A DNA stretch of 64,000 bases from Myxococcales bacterium (GCA_016794505.1 JAEUJZ010000016.1:124001-188000), one strand, 5' to 3'; positions 45,306 to 54,222 are shown, counted from the first letter of the stretch. The notes: generated from the sequence alone by a model not told the origin. Numbers and translations: made by a program.

Positions 45306-45836
45306 ATGCGCAAGGTCCTGGCCCTGGTCTTTTGTTTGAGCATCCTGTTTATCGCCACCCGCGCTATCTTGGCCGAGCAGGCCAAGCGGGCCAGCCCACA
45401 CGAGCAAGTGTCCGCGGTCCTCGACGGAAAAAAGGTCACGATCGAGTACGGTCGGCCGCTTATGAAAGGTCGCAAGATCTTCGGCAAGCTGGTTCCCTTT
45501 GGCGAAGTCTGGCGCACGGGCGCGGATGAGGCGACGACGCTTTCCAGCGAAGCAAACCTGAACATCGGCGGACTGAAAGTGCCCAAGGGCACGTATTCGC
45601 TGTTCACGCTGCCTGGGGAAAAAGAGTGGACGCTGATCGTCAACAAGAACGCCAAGCAGTGGGGCGCCTATAGCTATGACGCGAAGCAGGATCTGGGACG
45701 CACCAAGCTTGCGGTTCGCGCAATCCCGACGCCGGTTGAGCAGTTCACGATCACGCTGGATGCGCAGGGCAAAAAAGGCACGCTGAAGATGTCTTGGGAA
45801 CAGACCGAGGCCAGCGTGGCCGTGACCGTGGAATAG
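45306..45836 (+). CDS. DUF2911 family exported protein
   Basis: This 176-residue protein has a signal peptide (MRKVLALVFCLSILFIAT) ending near ILAEQAKRAS. The mature part follows the DUF2911 pattern: VTIEYGRPLMKGRKIFGKLV, PFGEVWRTGADEATTL, VPKGTYSLFTLPGEKEWTLI, NKNAKQWGAYSYD. The family is common in Bacteroidota and Myxococcota, is predicted to be a beta-sandwich and has no known enzymatic role. GGAGA precedes the ATG. It converges on the outer-membrane barrel gene. Confidence 0.9.
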   Translation: MRKVLALVFCLSILFIATRAILAEQAKRASPHEQVSAVLDGKKVTIEYGRPLMKGRKIFGKLVPFGEVWRTGADEATTLSSEANLNIGGLKVPKGTYSLFTLPGEKEWTLIVNKNAKQWGAYSYDAKQDLGRTKLAVRAIPTPVEQFTITLDAQGKKGTLKMSWEQTEASVAVTVE

Positions 45837-45866
45837 CCGCAGGTCGTATAGACGGCAGGCAGACCG

Positions 45867-46481
45867 TCAGATGCCGAAGCGCAGCGAGACGCGCGGTCCG
45901 ACGGTCAGATAGATCGGGATGCGCGCCAAGTCGGTCAGAAAAGCGTGATAGCGAAGGGCGATGCCGACCGAAATGCGGCGCGTGATCAGATAGTCCGCGC
46001 CCAAGCCCAGTGATGCGCCGACGTTGAGCGCGTGCTCGATGGCCGGGGTCTTTTGGTTGCCGCTGGGGTTGGTGCTGCGGTACAGGCCGAGCACGCCGAT
46101 GTTTGCCTCGAAAAACGGCACGATGCGCACGACATCCAGCGCATAGACCACGCCGGCTGAGGCATGCCAGCTTGCGAGCTCGCCCCCCGGATCGCCTTTC
46201 ATCGACGCATCCTCGGGCTCGATGGGTGACAGCGGATGCGCCGTCGCGCCCGCCAGAAGCTGCACACCAACGGCGTCGGTGATGCCGTACGAGACATGCA
46301 GGCTGGCGCCCCCGCCTGAGGCCTGGCGATTTTCCAGATAGGTCAGGCCGTATTGCGGCTGCAGGCCCAGCGTGAATTCGCGCTGCTCGGCCCAGGCGGT
46401 CTGCGCGGTCAAAAGGACCCCTACAGACCCCAGCAGCAGACGCACAGACGAAGCAGTCAGCAGAGCAAGTCGGAAACCCAT
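45867..46481 (-). CDS. Outer-membrane beta-barrel protein
   Basis: The 204-residue product has a signal peptide ending near AWAEQREF. The remaining 170 residues alternate polar and hydrophobic residues in about eight strands (FTLGLQPQYGLTYLENRQ, ASLHVSYGITDAVGVQLLAG, GASLGLGADYLITRRISVGI). The protein ends VGPRVSLRFGI, with a near-terminal aromatic residue as in BAM substrates. It is of the size of an OmpX/OmpW-like or 'outer membrane protein with beta-barrel domain' family. Ligand unknown. Confidence 0.75.
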   Translation of the reverse strand: MGFRLALLTASSVRLLLGSVGVLLTAQTAWAEQREFTLGLQPQYGLTYLENRQASGGGASLHVSYGITDAVGVQLLAGATAHPLSPIEPEDASMKGDPGGELASWHASAGVVYALDVVRIVPFFEANIGVLGLYRSTNPSGNQKTPAIEHALNVGASLGLGADYLITRRISVGIALRYHAFLTDLARIPIYLTVGPRVSLRFGI

Positions 46482-46607
46482 CGGCCGCTACTGCGTACCA
46501 CGCTCTGCCTCGCCGCGCAGCCAAAACCTCTGCGACGGATACGCAAAATCGCGCGAGGTTTGTGCTGGGGCTTGCTTGTCAGGAATGGCTCTGCGCACTC
46601 TGTCTGG

Positions 46608-47690
46608 GTGAAGCGAGCGAACACGTCGTCGACTGCGCCGCGACCCCTGCGGGTGGGCTTGGTCAGCTCGGTCGGGGGGCACTTAAAAGAGCTGCTGGAG
46701 CTGCTGCCGCTGCTTGTGCGCTGCGATGTCTTCTTGGTGCTCAACGACGAGGCGCCGTGGCTGTCGTCCGAGTCGCTGCCCGCTCAGCCGGTGCTGCGTC
46801 GCTATCGCATCGTGCATGCCGAGCGCGATCTGCGGCAGCTCATCAACCTGGGCGAGGCCGCGCACCTGCTTCTGCGCGAGCGCCCGGATCTGCTGATCTC
46901 GACGGGTGCCTCGCCGGCTGTGCCGTTTTTCTGGTTGGGGCGGGCGCTGGGCATTCGCACGCTGTTCATCGAAGACTTCAACTTGGTCGAACAGCCCTCG
47001 CTGACGGCGCGCTTGGTGTATCCGCTGGCGCATGACTTTTTTGTGCAGTGGCCCCAGCTTCTCTCGCAGCTTCCGCGTGCCCGCTATGCTGGGCCGCTGT
47101 TTGTGCCAGCGCCTGCCGATTCTGCGACGGCAACCACGCCTCGTTCCAAGACCGTCTTTGATGCGCCGCGGCTGTTTGTCGCCTTGGGCACCAGCGATCG
47201 GCCGATGACGCGCCTGCTTCGCTGGCTGGATGAGCTGATCGAAAAAGGAGAGCTCGCCGGGCCCGTCTTGCTACAAGGTGCCATCGGTGAATACCAGCCT
47301 CGTCACGTTCGCTGCGTGCCCATGCTGCCCGAGCCTGCGCTGATCGAATCCCTGCGTCACGCGCAGCGCGTCCTTTGTCACGGTGGCTGTGGCGTACTGG
47401 GCACCTGTATGAAGCTTGGGCGCCGACCGATCGCCATTCCGCGACGGGCCGACCTGGGCGAAGCGATCAACGATCACCAGATCATGCTGTGCCGAGCGCT
47501 GTCGGACCAAGGCCTGGCCACGCTGTGTCAGACCCAAGCGGATCTGCAAGCGGCGCTGGCCCAGCCCGAGAGTCCACCCAGCCCGCCGAGTGTCGAGCCC
47601 GCGGTAGGTTCAGCGCAGGGATCGCTGCATGCGGCAGTGGCGCAGATCTTGTCGACGCTGGCCCTGGAAAAAGCGCGTCGCCCAACGTAG
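46608..47690 (+). CDS. Fused PssD-PssE (Alg14-Alg13-like) glycosyltransferase
   Basis: This protein has about 360 residues. The N-terminal half (RVGLVSSVGGHLKELLELLP, PDLLISTGASPAVPFFWLG, LFIEDF) matches PssD/Cps14F/Alg14, the membrane-recruiting partner. The C-terminal half (LFVALGTSDRPMTRLLRWLD, VLCHGGCGVLGTCMKLGRRP, NDHQIMLCRAL) matches PssE/Alg13, the donor-binding catalytic half. The two are normally separate genes. Together they add a sugar, often GlcA, Gal or GlcNAc, to a lipid-linked intermediate for exopolysaccharide. The start is uncertain: no in-frame ATG is near, so a GTG at 46608 is used. No other polysaccharide genes are adjacent. Confidence 0.75.
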   Translation: MKRANTSSTAPRPLRVGLVSSVGGHLKELLELLPLLVRCDVFLVLNDEAPWLSSESLPAQPVLRRYRIVHAERDLRQLINLGEAAHLLLRERPDLLISTGASPAVPFFWLGRALGIRTLFIEDFNLVEQPSLTARLVYPLAHDFFVQWPQLLSQLPRARYAGPLFVPAPADSATATTPRSKTVFDAPRLFVALGTSDRPMTRLLRWLDELIEKGELAGPVLLQGAIGEYQPRHVRCVPMLPEPALIESLRHAQRVLCHGGCGVLGTCMKLGRRPIAIPRRADLGEAINDHQIMLCRALSDQGLATLCQTQADLQAALAQPESPPSPPSVEPAVGSAQGSLHAAVAQILSTLALEKARRPT

Positions 47691-47763
47691 GCCATCGGCG
47701 GCACCGTCGATCGTTGAAGGCGGTCGCGCGGACTCGCTTTGCGTCGGGGGAGTGCGGCCCACC

Positions 47764-48630
47764 TTACGAGGCGTTGGGCGTAGTGGGCACGCTGCTGGAG
47801 TCTGTCGAGCTTGCCGCAATCGGGCTCACGGCGGGCATGTCGGCTTCGTCTGCGGTCTCGCGGACCTTTGGGATCAGCGGCGCATGGAACGCGCGGCTGA
47901 GCAGCGTATAGTCATGCGCGGCCACGGCCATGACGATGCGATCGGGGACCTCTTCCAGCGGAAGATCCAGGCGCTTGAAGTCTTGGCTGTAGCGGTACTT
48001 GGCTTTGCCTTTTTCGACGAAGCCCTCGATGCGCATCAGCGTCTCGGTGCGAATCTGTTCGCGCCCGATCGAGCCGTAGCCTTCGATGATCGGCAGATCC
48101 TCGCGGCCTGCTCGGTGAACCATCTTCAGCAACAGATCGAAGCTGCTGTTGATGCGCTGGACCCGCACGCGCATGCCATCCCCGCTTATGACATCGCGCA
48201 GCGAGACATTGGCCGTCTCGTACCACGAGATGCGGGGCAGGGGATGGCCGGGCGAATCCGTGAGGCGCTCGTTGAATGCCCGCACCGCGGTACGCAGTCC
48301 CTCGACGATCTCTAGGTACTTGATCACGACGGCCTGTGACAGGACGGTGTGTCGCTGCGCGAAGTCAACGTCGAGCTGAGCCAGGTGCTTGGCCGCTGCC
48401 GTCTCGCTGTCGGCGATGTTCAGCAAGCGGGCGCGCATGGATGCTGAGTTGTCACTGTCTTCGCCGGGCGGGTAGGCCGCCGAGGTCGAGGGCGGGACCA
48501 AGGTGCCGGGCGGAACGATCACAGACACCGGTCGCGAAGTGGATACCGAGAGTCCTTGGGGCCGAGGCGGAGACGGCTGGCTGCTGCCGTCCTCTGCACT
48601 GCCCCCCGCAGGTGCATCGAGATTGGCCAT
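47764..48630 (-). CDS. Conserved-looking cytosolic protein of unknown function
   Basis: The product has 288 residues. I chose the ATG at 48630; the frame continues far upstream but only as a shadow. Residues 1-65 are Pro/Ser-rich and probably disordered. Residues 65-140 are helical (MRARLLNIADSETAAAKHLA, VVIKYLEIVEGLRTAVRAFN). Residues 145-255 form a charged mixed domain (RISWYETANVSLRDVISGDG, RTETLMRIEGFVEKGKAKYR, EEVPDRIVMAVAAHDYTLLS). There is no signal peptide. No family was recognised. It converges on the PssDE gene and diverges from the broken AlbA_2 gene. Confidence 0.6.
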   Translation of the reverse strand: MANLDAPAGGSAEDGSSQPSPPRPQGLSVSTSRPVSVIVPPGTLVPPSTSAAYPPGEDSDNSASMRARLLNIADSETAAAKHLAQLDVDFAQRHTVLSQAVVIKYLEIVEGLRTAVRAFNERLTDSPGHPLPRISWYETANVSLRDVISGDGMRVRVQRINSSFDLLLKMVHRAGREDLPIIEGYGSIGREQIRTETLMRIEGFVEKGKAKYRYSQDFKRLDLPLEEVPDRIVMAVAAHDYTLLSRAFHAPLIPKVRETADEADMPAVSPIAASSTDSSSVPTTPNAS

Positions 48631-48836
48631 GGCAGCAGTATAAAGGAAAAACCTCGGTCGCAGACGGTCGACGACCACCGGCACTCTCCGTCGACGAAGG
48701 CGCGCCAAGAAGCGGTCTGGGCCGCGCGATATGCGGCACCGTGCGGGGCACGCCGGGACCGCTTTTGGCTGCGTCCGGGCGGATCCACACAGCCGCTTCT
48801 TTACAGGGCAAAAAAACAGCGCGTAGGATGCCTGCC

Positions 48837-50069
48837 ATGGCGCCCTCTGAGCTTGCAGCCCTTCTGGTTGGCGAGACTTCGCGCATCGAGTGGAAGCAGA
48901 GCAGCGATGCGAGCTATCTGTTGCCTGCGGTCTGCGCCTTGGCCAACGATCTGGAAGGCTGCGGGCAGCCGGGGTACCTGCTGATCGGCGTCGACAAGCA
49001 CGGCCATCCCGTCGGAGCGACCGATGACCGCAAGTAGCCGCTTCCTGCAAGTGGCCAAGCCACGGACGAGGCACTGCAGAAGCCGTCGAGCCGCATCTTG
49101 TCGACCAAGCTTTGGCCGCATCCGTCGATCGATCTGTCGGCGCACGCTGTGAATGGGCAGACCGTGATCGTCATCACCGTGCAGCCGGCCGAGGTTCCCC
49201 CGGAAGTGAAGGTCGATGGCGTGGCCTGGGTTCGCGTCGGAACGACGACTCGTCGTGCCAGCGATGCCGATCTGCAGCGCCTGCGCGAGCGTCGCCCGCT
49301 GGCGCGGCAGCCCTTTGATCTGCGTCCGGTCCCCGGTGCGGGCCTGGATGACTTGGCCATGTTGGATCTGCGTCCGCGCTATCTGATCGAGCGCGATGAA
49401 GCCGAAGATCCTGACTTGTTTCCGTCGCTGTCGCGCTGGCTGGTGCAGCGCGGCTTTGGCCATGAGGTACAAGGCGCCTTCGTGCCCAATGCCGCGGCGC
49501 TCTTGGTCTATGGCACCAGCCCGCAGCGCTTTCTTCCAGGGGCGACCATCGAGCTGGTTCACTACGCCGGCAGCGACGTCGACTCGCAGGTCCTGTTTCG
49601 CAAGACGATCCAAGGCACCGTGCCCGAGCAGCTTGAGGTGCTGAAAGTTCAGCTGGGCGCGCTCAACACCGCGCGGCCGGTGGTCTCGTCGGGGATTCAG
49701 ATCGGTTATCGCGATCAGTACCCCGAAAAAGCGCTGTATGAGCTGGCGCGCAACCTGGTGCAGCACCGCGCGTACGAAGGCACCCATTCCCCGGCGCGCA
49801 TCGAGTGGTATGCCGATCACGTCGAGTTTTTAAACCCCGGCGGTCCCTTTGGCCGCGCCAGCGAGGGCGAGTTCGGGGACCACTCGGACTATCGCAACCC
49901 GACGCTGACGCAGCTTCTGGTCGACAGCCACTATGTCGAGAGGCTGGGCCGCGGCGTGCGTCTGGTGCGAGCGCAGCTTGAAAAGAACGGCAACCCACCG
50001 CTGCAGGTCGAGAGCAATGGCTTTACGCGGGTGCTGGTCTTTGCGTCGGGAACGCGGGGTGCGGCATGA
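48837..50069 (+). pseudogene. AlbA_2/ATPase-domain protein, broken by an internal stop and two frame changes
   Basis: Two pieces in one frame make up this gene. The first (48837-49037) is the start of an AlbA_2 (Schlafen-like) DNA-binding domain: GETSRIEWKQSSDASYLLPA, GYLLIGVDKHGHPVG, then TDDRK and a TAG at 49035-49037. The second (49098-50069) continues with TVIVITVQPAEVPPEVKVDG and ends with a HATPase_c_4-type region (ALYELARNLVQHRAYEGTHS, ARIEWYADHVEFLNPGGPFG). In the gap the +1 frame reads SSRFLQVAK, matching the expected DDRFLQ-VA of intact relatives. This implies an insertion before and a compensating change after (about 49030-49062). These proteins act as putative ATP-dependent transcription or defence factors. 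A sequencing error is possible but would need two events. Confidence 0.75.
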
Positions 50070-50597
50070 AGTCGCTGACCTTCTTTAACCACAAGGGCGG
50101 CGTCGGCAAGACCACGCTGACCGCGCATGTCGCGCACATGCTGGCGCAGCTTGGCGTGCGCGTCGTCGTCCTCGACTATGACCCGCAGTGCAATGTCAGC
50201 TTGGCTCTCTTGGGGGTGCGGCGCCTGTCCGAGATCCAAGAGGCTGCAGAGGAAGAGGGGCGGACCGTCGCAGCCTGCCTGTCCGATCAAGGAGGCCTGG
50301 GACATGCTGGCCCCCAACTTTTTTGCGCACAGGGTCTTGGGCATGAAGCAGGCCGACTTCGATGCAAAGACGGCCATCCGCGTCGGAACAGACCCGCACT
50401 GCCTGGCCCAGGTGCCGCTGTTTCCCAGCTTGGTCGGCTTGGCGCAGTTCAATTCCAAGCCCATGTTCGCGCTGACGCAGGCCGACGCTGTGTATGGGAA
50501 CCAGAGCTATGAGGTTGCGAAGTGCAAGCGGGTGTTCGAGCAGCTCGCCAAAGAGCTCTGTCGCCGCCTGCAGGTGCCGCTGCCGATACTCCCATAA
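50066..50597 (+). pseudogene. ParA-family partition ATPase, internally deleted and frameshifted
   Basis: The 5' part starts at an ATG overlapping the previous TGA (ATGA) and encodes an intact ParA N-terminus: SLTFFNHKGGVGKTTLTAHV (deviant Walker A), VVVLDYDPQCNVSLALL (Walker A'). Sense is lost after about residue 75, near 50285. The C-terminal part is in another frame (to the TAA at 50595-50597): TDPHCLAQVPLFPSLVGLAQ, FNSKPMFALTQADAVYG, VAKCKRVFEQLAKEL, which matches the end of ParA-like ATPases. The middle of about 100-150 residues, with the Walker B region, is missing, so the product cannot work. It shows that the region once carried a plasmid-type partition gene. Confidence 0.75.
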
Positions 50598-50640
50598 AAT
50601 ATATGGGATGAATGTTTGCTGCAAATTAATTGTCAATTAA
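50591..50640. repeat. Two short perfect inverted repeats after the parA remnant
   Basis: CCCATA-AAATA-TATGGG (50591-50607) and TTAATTG-T-CAATTAA (50626-50640) follow each other within 50 bp in a sudden AT-rich patch. Neither is followed by a T-tract. They could be operator or partition-site remnants of the old ParA locus. Confidence 0.5.
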
Positions 50641-50963
50641 GTTACGGATTTTGTCTGATTGTCGATTTGATCTAGGCAGCCAACGGAAGAACATCGCGTT
50701 GCGGCCGAGCCTATCTGGCTGAGCCTGTGGCGTGACAGCCCGGTGGCAGCCACAGCGATGCCCTCATGGCGCCTGCGCTATACATTCCGTGGACGTAGGG
50801 ATCCCAGGGGCTCGGGATGCGCCCCGGCCTGCGATCTCTCGACGGTGCCTGTGTCTCTAGGGGGAAGTAAGAAATAAGTCTTGCACCGTATGAGGCATCT
50901 CTTGGATAATTACCGTGCCGCACGTCTCGCATACCAACATCGCTGCATGCTTAAAGGGGACAT
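50598..50963. other. Intergenic region between parA remnant and AT-rich orphan gene
   Basis: This 366-bp stretch begins AT-rich with two dyads, passes through about 200 bp of GC-rich sequence with no supported gene, and becomes AT-rich again towards 50880. An AAAGGGGA ribosome site (50953-50960) precedes the ATG at 50964. The mosaic composition suggests several past insertions or deletions. Confidence 0.5.
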
Positions 50964-51920
50964 ATGAAGGGCGCACACGTCACGACGGTGATTCTGCATT
51001 TTGCCCATAGCCCATTCAGACCGTATTGGACACATAATCCAAATATAGATATGATTCATCAAAGTCCTAGCTTTGATGCTGGAACTGTGCGATCCCGCAA
51101 TTCCAATTTGGTTGCCGTACCACCAGCGCAGCGAAATCAATATGCACAATACCCAGCTACTATAAAGGTAAATCAAGTAAAGGTATTTAATTTAGTAAAT
51201 GAATTGATTTATTTTACTCGAACCGCCGATTATGATTGGGCTAAGTTAGCAAAAGTGAAACGATGCTGTGAAACGAGGACGCAGATTATGATCTGCATTC
51301 ACGGATATGAGCGTGATACCGACAACAGCTATGTGCGGCGAGGCCGGAATGAATATGCCAGAGAAGATCCCATTCATTTTCGCGCCTTGGCGTACTTTAT
51401 TCACCATCTGACCGTCGATCGAGAGACGCCGCTGAACATCTTACTTTCAAGATGCTATGGGGCCCGCTCGAGAAATTATTTAAAGAACCACGAGAACTTG
51501 GCCCAACTGACGCCGGATGATCTGAAATCCTCGTTTGCTTATAAATTCGCCGATGCACTTGTGCGCAAGAAACGCGGGCTGCAGCTGCGATTGACAGCAC
51601 GGACCGGTGCATTGGCGTTCAACTATGAAACCGGTGAATCTCTGGTTCAATCCGAAGATGCGATTCTGGCGGTACATGAATTCAGAAGATTACGGGACGA
51701 AATCGCGGAAATCGAAGATACGAACATACATGAAAGAAGCATAAGCGATTTTATGGACCTGAAGGCGCGATTTGCCGTTGTACGAAGAAGGGCAGACCAC
51801 ACTCCGACGCGAAGAAAGTATGGCAAATTGGTATATGAATTTAATGGCCAAGATGTCGTTGGGGAGTTTGGCGTCAAAATTACAAATAAATACCCACAGC
51901 AGACGCTATTGCGTGAGTAA
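50964..51920 (+). CDS. AT-rich orphan protein with possible caspase-like His/Cys dyad
   Basis: This 318-residue protein has AAAGGGGA upstream of its ATG. It has no signal peptide or TM. Two spaced motifs stand out: TQIMICIHGYERD (His113 after a hydrophobic strand, followed by Gly) and PLNILLSRCYGARS (Cys164 after a hydrophobic strand, followed by Gly-Ala). Next come FAYKFADALVRKKRG and LQLRLTARTGALAFN. Strand-HG...strand-C-x-G/A is the layout of clan CD peptidases (caspase-like, CHAT, and the C80 cysteine protease domain). The match is by pattern only. The gene is far more AT-rich than its neighbours and sits in the mobile-element region, consistent with a toxin, effector or defence role. Confidence 0.6.
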   Translation: MKGAHVTTVILHFAHSPFRPYWTHNPNIDMIHQSPSFDAGTVRSRNSNLVAVPPAQRNQYAQYPATIKVNQVKVFNLVNELIYFTRTADYDWAKLAKVKRCCETRTQIMICIHGYERDTDNSYVRRGRNEYAREDPIHFRALAYFIHHLTVDRETPLNILLSRCYGARSRNYLKNHENLAQLTPDDLKSSFAYKFADALVRKKRGLQLRLTARTGALAFNYETGESLVQSEDAILAVHEFRRLRDEIAEIEDTNIHERSISDFMDLKARFAVVRRRADHTPTRRKYGKLVYEFNGQDVVGEFGVKITNKYPQQTLLRE

Positions 51921-52525
51921 TCCATGCCTGAGTTCGCGAATAGAGGGGACGCGAACCTAGCAGCGCGTTGAAAAGTCAGCGAGGAGGCCAAAGCGCAAGG
52001 CGGAGGAGCGGAGCGTCCGTCGGTACAAACAGGGTGCTGAATTCCGTCGGAGTGGCGCGGGGTTGCAGAAGGTCGGGAACGGGGCGGGAACTGCGGGAAT
52101 GGGGGTGATTCTCACCGGGGCACCTGCATTTTGGCGCGGATCGGGGTGAGGTGGAAGAGTGGCTGCACGCGGCTGCGCTGGGGCCATGTCTTACTGGGAA
52201 CAGAAGGCGGCGGCCGACCGAGAGGGACACTAGCTGGGCGGGCGAATGCGGTGCAAGCGGGACGGAAGGCGCTGAGGCGCGACTGCCGGATTAGCTCGCA
52301 CGTGTGGGCGACCGAACGGGATCCGACAGGATGCGAGGCGGTGAGGCGATAGAAAATGCGGACTTTCGAGCGCGGACTTGCGATCGCGGGCAGCGGACAT
52401 GCGGTCGCGGACAGCGGACTTGCGATCGCCAACATGCGCTCGCGACCGGTCGGGAGGGAATGGGCGATGGCAGGAGGCAACGCCAGTCAGATGGCCGCAG
52501 ACCGACCAAGCAAGCGGAAGTCGGC
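51921..52525. other. 605-bp non-coding region downstream of the recombinase
   Basis: The stretch lies between the AT-rich orphan and the 3' end of the recombinase gene. It is purine-skewed and GC-rich, with several open but unsupported short frames. It contains the 21-bp repeat array (52372-52434). No tRNA is visible that could be the integration target. This is where an attachment site or a former replication origin would be expected. Confidence 0.5.
52372..52434. repeat. Three 21-bp direct repeats, iteron-like
   Basis: The units start at 52372, 52393 and 52414 and share GCGGACTTGCGATCGCGGRCA, with changes such as CATGCGGTCG in the middle copy. The period is exactly 21 bp, two helical turns, as in iterons bound by replication initiators or arm sites bound by integrases. 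A partial fourth match (ATGCGGACTTTCGAG) precedes the first unit. Confidence 0.7.
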
Positions 52526-53848
52526 TTAGGCCTTGGTGGGGCCGCCGCGAAGCTGGGTGATCAGGGCGTGAAGGAGTGGCGGGGTAAGCTGGCTGCGGAG
52601 GGTCTCGGCGAGGCGGGAGACGGCGCTTGCTGGATCGGCCAACTCAACAGAGCCGCTGGCTGCGGTGGTCAGCGCGCTGAGGACGGCTTCGACTTGGGTG
52701 TTGTGAAGCTGGGTGGGGTCGGCGTAGTGACGGGCGGTGACGCTGAAGCTGGCGTGACCAAGGGCAGCGGCGACGGCTTGGCTGGCGACACCTTGGCGCA
52801 GGGCCAGCGTCGCGTGCAGCCCGCGCAGGCTGTGCGGGCAGACGACGGGGACGGCGGCGTGGCGGCAGACGCGCTCGACCTCGCGGACCAGATAGCCGGT
52901 CAGGCGGGGCTTGCCGTCGTCGCGCGAGCCGAACAGGTACGCGTCGGCGGGCATTCCGTCGGCGAGTGCGCGCAGGTGCGGGCGCAGGAAGTCGGGGATG
53001 GTGGGGCGTCGGCGGGCATTTCGCGTCTTGCCGTCGGAAATCAGCAGCACCGATGCGCCTTCGTCAAGGTCGCGGACGCGACGGGCCAGCACCTCGCTGG
53101 ACCGCAGGCCCAGCGCAAGCTGCAGCGCGACCGCCACCGAGCCGCGCTGCCCCTGGGATGCCAGCGCCAGCGCCGAGTCCAAGAACCGCCGCGCTTCATC
53201 CGCCGTAAGCTGCACCTTGCCGCTTCCGATCTTCGACGGGCCGCGCAGCTTGGCAAAGGGATTCTGCGACAGGTAGCCGCGCTCGACACAGAAGGTGCCA
53301 AAGCGCCGCGCCGCTTTCAGCACGAAGGCCAGCGTTGCCGCACTCTGCTTGCGACCGGTGCGACTCGCGCGCTCGCCCGCCCGGCGATAGCAGTCCGATG
53401 CAAGCTCGGCGGTCAGTGACCTTAGCGCCGCGCTCGTCGGCAAAAGCATCATCAGGCGCCGGTGGGTGTCGGCGGCGGTCTGCGGCAGGTTGCCGCGTTC
53501 ATGCACCAGCGCATCGCGGTATTCGTCGAGCGCATCGCCGATCGTCCGCGTCTGCGTGTCGGCAATCTGCCCAAGCAGCCGAGCCTTGGCCGCATCGGCC
53601 GCATCCAGCGTCGGGAACTTCAGCGACTTGCGGCTTCCGTCGGTGACCAGGATGATGCGGTAGCCGTCGGGCTCGGCATAGGGGCCATGCACGCGCGGCG
53701 GACGCTTCTTCACCGCGTGATCATCGCCCAACGACACGCCGTCGGGCAAGGCTCGTCTCTGTCGCTTGGATCTTCGGCGGCGCGACAGCGAATCGGCCAG
53801 CCGCAGGATCGGGCGCGTCGCTGGATCTGTCGTTGTCGGCCTGTTCAT
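52526..53848 (-). CDS. Tyrosine recombinase/integrase
   Basis: This 440-residue site-specific recombinase has the complete catalytic set: Arg249 in LQLALGLRSSEVLARR, Lys274 in LLISDGKTRNARR, the H339-x-x-R342 pair in PHSLRGLHATL, His365 in ALGHASFSVTARHYADP and the nucleophile Tyr375. A core-binding SAM-like domain (about 100-190) and an arm/AP2-like N-terminus (GYRIILVTDGSRKSLKFPTL) precede it. The last 65 residues form a tail not typical of XerC/D. It is the last gene of a four-gene minus-strand operon with overlapping starts and stops, which suggests it is the element's integrase. Confidence 0.9.
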   Translation of the reverse strand: MNRPTTTDPATRPILRLADSLSRRRRSKRQRRALPDGVSLGDDHAVKKRPPRVHGPYAEPDGYRIILVTDGSRKSLKFPTLDAADAAKARLLGQIADTQTRTIGDALDEYRDALVHERGNLPQTAADTHRRLMMLLPTSAALRSLTAELASDCYRRAGERASRTGRKQSAATLAFVLKAARRFGTFCVERGYLSQNPFAKLRGPSKIGSGKVQLTADEARRFLDSALALASQGQRGSVAVALQLALGLRSSEVLARRVRDLDEGASVLLISDGKTRNARRRPTIPDFLRPHLRALADGMPADAYLFGSRDDGKPRLTGYLVREVERVCRHAAVPVVCPHSLRGLHATLALRQGVASQAVAAALGHASFSVTARHYADPTQLHNTQVEAVLSALTTAASGSVELADPASAVSRLAETLRSQLTPPLLHALITQLRGGPTKA

Positions 53849-54222
53849 CGCCGGCCTCTGCTGGTGCCCGACGAATGCTTCGCTGCATCGATTCGAGAAC
53901 CCGGCTTCGCTGCACCCTCCGTCGCTGCTTGGCCCGCTGCGCCCGCCGGTTCTCGCAGGGGCGGACGGCGAATATGCAGCCTGCCGTCGATGGGATTCGC
54001 ATCCAGCCGCACGTTCAGCGATCCGTCGGAGTTCACAAACGCCTTGCCCACCGACATCCAGAACGGTGCACGGCCAGGGTGATTTACGATGACGTAGACC
54101 GCCAGCCAGCGAGGGGAATCGCGCGAATCGTCAAGCGTCGACGGGGGAATCGACGGGGGAATCGATGCGGCGTTCGTGGCCGGAATGTTGCTGTCATCCG
54201 ATGCAGACGTGGGTGGATTCAT
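53845..54222 (-). CDS. Small protein with 'SVGKAFVNSDGSLNVRLDA' domain
   Basis: The 125-residue product overlaps the recombinase start by 4 bp (ATGA) and the upstream regulator by 4 bp, so all three are translationally coupled. A Pro/Ser/Asp-rich N-terminus precedes one compact conserved-looking segment: FWMSVGKAFVNSDGSLNVRL followed by DANPIDGRLHIR. The [WF]-x-x-V/I-G-x-A-F-x-N-x-D-G-S pattern is found in many short proteins of myxobacteria and plasmids, with no assigned function. A basic tail follows. Confidence 0.65.
   Translation of the reverse strand: MNPPTSASDDSNIPATNAASIPPSIPPSTLDDSRDSPRWLAVYVIVNHPGRAPFWMSVGKAFVNSDGSLNVRLDANPIDGRLHIRRPPLREPAGAAGQAATEGAAKPGSRIDAAKHSSGTSRGRR

Noticed and set aside
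51921..52525. tRNA or attachment site next to the recombinase
   Set aside because: I looked for a T-loop (GTTCGA-type) and acceptor stem in this gap and found none. No direct repeat matching another site in the window was seen.
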